Positions 61,027 to 64,000 of a DNA stretch of 64,000 nucleotides are shown here, piece by piece. Both the position numbers and the translations under genes were made by a program. Within the stretch, counting starts at the first letter, position 1. Each line of letters starts with the position of its first letter. The DNA is from Pisolithus tinctorius. Taxonomy: Eukaryota; Basidiomycota; Agaricomycetes; Boletales; Pisolithaceae. The notes below the pieces were generated by a model. The model searched no databases and was not told the origin of the DNA. It saw only the letters and a program-made list of their open reading frames with translations. Location of the stretch: contig JANFAH010000037.1 in the NCBI GenBank assembly GCA_024663395.1, forward strand, positions 496,001 to 560,000. Direction: 5' to 3'.

Positions 61027-62557
61027 GCCCAGCTTTATTGTATATTTTGTGTGGCTTTTTTTCTCTCTTCAACACGTCAATCCGCACTCATGCACACGTT
61101 ACACTTGTAGTTCCTCTGTTAATCCTGTACACACCGTGCCTTATAGTACACGTGCCATTCCCTGCGCTTTGAGAGGCCTCCGTACACGAGCCAGTTTGGT
61201 GTAAGTGCCAACCATTATCATGCCCTTTTACAGGTTTCTGAGGGGCTGAAGTTCCGAAGAGAGCACCTTATGGCAGTGGGTGGTCAAGTTATAACGCCAC
61301 TTGTGCATCTGGGCCACTAGTGGCTGAATTGACTCCTTTCTCCCAGATACCGGCGGCACAACCGTACACTCTATGTATCGGCCGTGTATGCTAACCTCCT
61401 ATTAGCTGCCCTGCATGTTTTGCGAGGGGAAAGATATTGGTGTGTCGAGTTCCGCATTTCGACGAACTTTGCAAGGCAACGATTCTTTGTTTCTTTGCGT
61501 TTGCAGCGTCGTCAAACCGAAACGACCAACAGGCGGCTGAAAATGGCGCGTTGCACGGATCCCACAAAATACTCGTAGGAACGCGGTGTTCGTTGACTAC
61601 AAGCACAACTCATGCTTCACGCAATCGTGACCAAATGACTCGAAAGCGTTCATGCGGACTTGCAGTCGGGCAGCCGTGACGTGACGGTCCCCAAGGAATA
61701 GGTAAATTCGTCACCAACGCTAATTTGTCGCGCAAGTGCAAGCAATCTTGTGTGTCATGCATGTTTTCAGTAGAAATCCAGCTTGACGTTGCACGAAAAA
61801 ATCCAGTGGGAAGATATTTTGAACTGCAAGAATTCTGCGACACGAATTCATGCTATTCAAAATCTTAACTTTTGGACGATCGTTCCACCACGACGATAGA
61901 TGAGTACTTGTCCGTCGCGGTTGTGGAACGACTGGCAGCTGCTGAGAGGGATAGTGATAGCCGTGATTCTTCTTCAGGTAAGTAATACTCCACACACTTT
62001 CACCTGGGCATTTGGAAACGAGAAGTAGAGTTGGGGAGGCGTCAAGGCTTGGCACTGCTAGGAAAAATCACGATTGCGATGAATATTCAGTCCATCTGTG
62101 TGAAGCAGTCGACACGGAGGAGTGTCAGTGAAAACTTGGGATGTATAGCACATACCACTCCCAGACTCGTAGCGACAGGAAGGGCAAGCGATGCGCGCCA
62201 TACTGGTAAAACTTGCCACAGCCAAGCCTCGATCCCGACTAGCATCTCGGCCTCGACAACGGGGAGGCGAGTGAGGATTGCTCCAAGTGTTGGGGACGCT
62301 GAAGTTGGCTGAGTCAACTACTTCCTTTCCTTCGAGGAGAGCGTGCAGGAGCGCCATGAACATTTTCAGCAGGAACTAGTTCAGCCTGACATTGTGCAAG
62401 AGGATCCAGTGGGAACAATGTGAACAAGGTGAAAAGCAGCGACTAAAGCAAGATCGAAAAACAGTCGGACAAAACATGTGACTGATATTAACATTGTACA
62501 CCCTTCAAGTAGGGCACTGGAGATTCCAAATCGCAAATCGGCACAGCTAGTCCATGT
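61027..62557. other. Intergenic region with a degenerate duplicated segment
   Basis: 1.5 kb with no clear gene. Segments near 61765-61825 and 62365-62420 resemble each other (shared AATCCAGTGGGAA / GATCCAGTGGGAA surroundings). Minus-strand frames at 61720-62055 and 62058-62363 (about 100-110 codons) show no family signature. It may be decayed duplicate sequence. Confidence 0.45.
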
Positions 62558-63702
62558 TTAACTGCAAAGTTCGTTCGTCACATCTTGGTACGGGGGAACA
62601 GACGGATCGTCATCCCAACACAACCACTTCCCGTTCGTCAACGCCCATACCATGCCCCTTGGTAAGATTATCGTCTTCAAGGTTGGGCATGCCTCGTGCC
62701 ACGTCATAGCCACCATACCTTCGTCATCTACGGAAGCTCCAGTACCTGGGGCCATGAAAGTGAGATACTTGAGACACTTGAACGGGGATAGCGAGGATCC
62801 CATCCCAAGTAGCATATCCTGGATACAACGGAGGTCGGATGTAGGAGGGGTATACTAAGTTGGGGAAGAAGACGTACGTGTGTATATAAATGAGTTGGCA
62901 GGACAACGAGATGGAGAGCTTCTAGTCCTGGTAGCCGGAAAGCGATTTCACGGAGGAGCGATACAGGCTCTGCAGTGTCGAATGACATTATAGTCAACCT
63001 TCTGATAGGCTTTGATGATAAAAGGAGGACATTCAGCGCTGAGCACATCTCGTGTGGGTACACCGACATCGAGACACTCTCGACCGGTCGATTGCAAATA
63101 AAATTAGCAGTAAGTGTGGGCCATGACAGGACCGTACGGAAGTGGGAAAGGTGAGGAAGCGCCGCAGGGGAGAGCGGAGCTGCATCGATGGCGTTTATAC
63201 CCCGCAGACAAAGGTCGGTGATATTATTCTGAGTCTCGAGGAAGCGCACGAGCGTGGAGCTGCAACGTATCGAGGTTGAGAAGCTCTTCAGGGAGAACGT
63301 ACATCCATTCAAGACAGATGCAGTATGGCTTGTACTGTCAGTGGTTGAGAACTCGAGAGAGAGTTTCAGGATGAACCTGAGCTGCCGGAGAGCGCGGTTC
63401 AGGAGGCGGAGGAAGTTGGCGGTGACAATACACCTTCCCCAGTCGAATCCAACGATTCGTACATACGACGCATAAAGGTTGTTGTGGGCGATGGTCCTGG
63501 CGAGGCGAACAGCCTGAACGGGTTGCAGGTCGACCAGTGATCGATACAGCACACGAGCTCCCACCCGGTGGAACAGGCTATTGGTTCTGAGAGCACCGAG
63601 TAGTTCATCGCGAGAAAGACACTCAAATATGAGATCCAGCGTCTCCACAGGCAGTACCGACCTTAGAGAGACAGGGTGGGTCGTGTCTTCGTTCATTAGC
63701 AA
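62558..63702 (-). CDS. F-box protein
   Basis: Probable substrate receptor of an SCF ubiquitin ligase; agaricomycetes carry large families of these. Minus-strand exons 63702-62878 and 62818-62558, joined across a 59-nt intron (GTACGT to TCCAG) in phase 0; 361 aa. The F-box is at about residues 15-55: LPVETLDLIFECLSRDELLG, then TNSLFHRVGARVLYRSL, with the typical LP start and Leu/Trp-like spacing. The rest is Leu-rich with weak leucine-rich-repeat character (SLKSFST, ITDLCLRGI, LEALHLV). The end reads CLKYLTF...WHEACPTLKTIILP, typical of fungal F-box families where scores are compared per gene. Two ATGs (63702 and 63696) are possible starts. Confidence 0.85.
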
Positions 63703-63871
63703 GTTGGCAGTATCGGATGACGTATATAGTAAACTAAAACATCGTTCAGTGAAAATCCAAGACGGATTGTTTTATTCTGTGCGAAGTAAATAATGTAGCG
63801 TGGATGGATATCGACAGCACTGTACAGCTGCATTAAAGGTGCCCATATATGACGTTGTATCTTCGTCTACC
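63703..63871. other. Short gap between two minus-strand genes
   Basis: About 170 bases that must serve as promoter of the F-box gene and 3' flank of the gene at the window edge. No other feature is seen. Confidence 0.5.
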
Positions 63872-64000
63872 CTACTGTACCTTGAGCGTCTTGCTTCCCT
63901 GAGCAATAGCCTCAGCGCGGTGGCCCTCAGCCTCCACTTCCTCAAGGAGTTTCCGTTCAGCAGCATCCTGTTCGGCCTTGCTCTTGTTCTTCAACGCAGC
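63872..64000 (-). CDS. C-terminal fragment of an unknown protein (5' end off window)
   Basis: From base 64000 leftwards a minus-strand frame of 42 codons runs to a TAG at 63872-63874. It is highly charged and Ala-rich with heptad-like spacing (KSKAEQDAAERKLLEEVEAEG), ending IAQGSKTLKVQ. It looks like the end of a coiled-coil protein. No ATG is needed because the gene continues outside the window. A GT at the AAG|GTACAG point could instead be a donor, which would move the stop. Family not identified. Confidence 0.6.
   Translation of the reverse strand, partial: AALKNKSKAEQDAAERKLLEEVEAEGHRAEAIAQGSKTLKVQ

Overview
The window is nuclear DNA from a filamentous basidiomycete, most likely a wood- or litter-decaying agaricomycete. 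The evidence is many 48-60 nt introns with fungal donors and branch points, very small exons, a family of high-potential-type laccases, a fused URA2-type pyrimidine enzyme, and a fungal SLATT-domain protein. Gene models were built by hand from splice sites, reading phase and recalled protein-family motifs. No alignment or RNA data were available.

Left part, 1-17.5 kb. A retroelement fragment runs in from the window edge and ends in a polypurine tract, a ~197-bp LTR and a 45-bp minisatellite. Three diverged tandem units follow, each built around a laccase gene. Laccases 1 and 2 are intact, with the same 11-exon structure and 539 aa each. Laccase 3 is a pseudogene. Scraps of a minus-strand neighbour gene recur between the copies.

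Middle part, 17.5-41.3 kb. About 5 kb holds no gene I can recognise. Then come an SFP1-like C2H2 zinc-finger factor (22.6-24.5 kb) and a second decayed tandem array (25.5-35.2 kb). This array has one intact EamA/DMT transporter, two broken transporter copies, an unknown minus-strand gene and a tRNA-like relic. After it lie a Gfd2/YDR514C-like RNase H-fold protein and a large multi-pass membrane protein on the minus strand.

Right part, 42-64 kb. This is compact and mostly core: beta-tubulin, a hidden 55-aa Cys-rich membrane peptide, URA2 (2234 aa), a SLATT 2TM protein, NC2-alpha, the GINS subunit Sld5, a Dap1/PGRMC-type haem-binding protein divergent from a DnaJ protein, an F-box protein, and the C-terminus of an unknown minus-strand protein at the edge. 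NC2-alpha and SLD5 are convergent.

The most useful observations are: (i) five GC-AG introns in five neighbouring genes; (ii) the small Cys-rich peptide spread over three exons; (iii) a 21-nt laccase exon that encodes only a copper-ligand motif; (iv) Tyr at beta-tubulin position 167, a residue linked to benzimidazole resistance; and (v) birth-and-death evolution in two tandem arrays.
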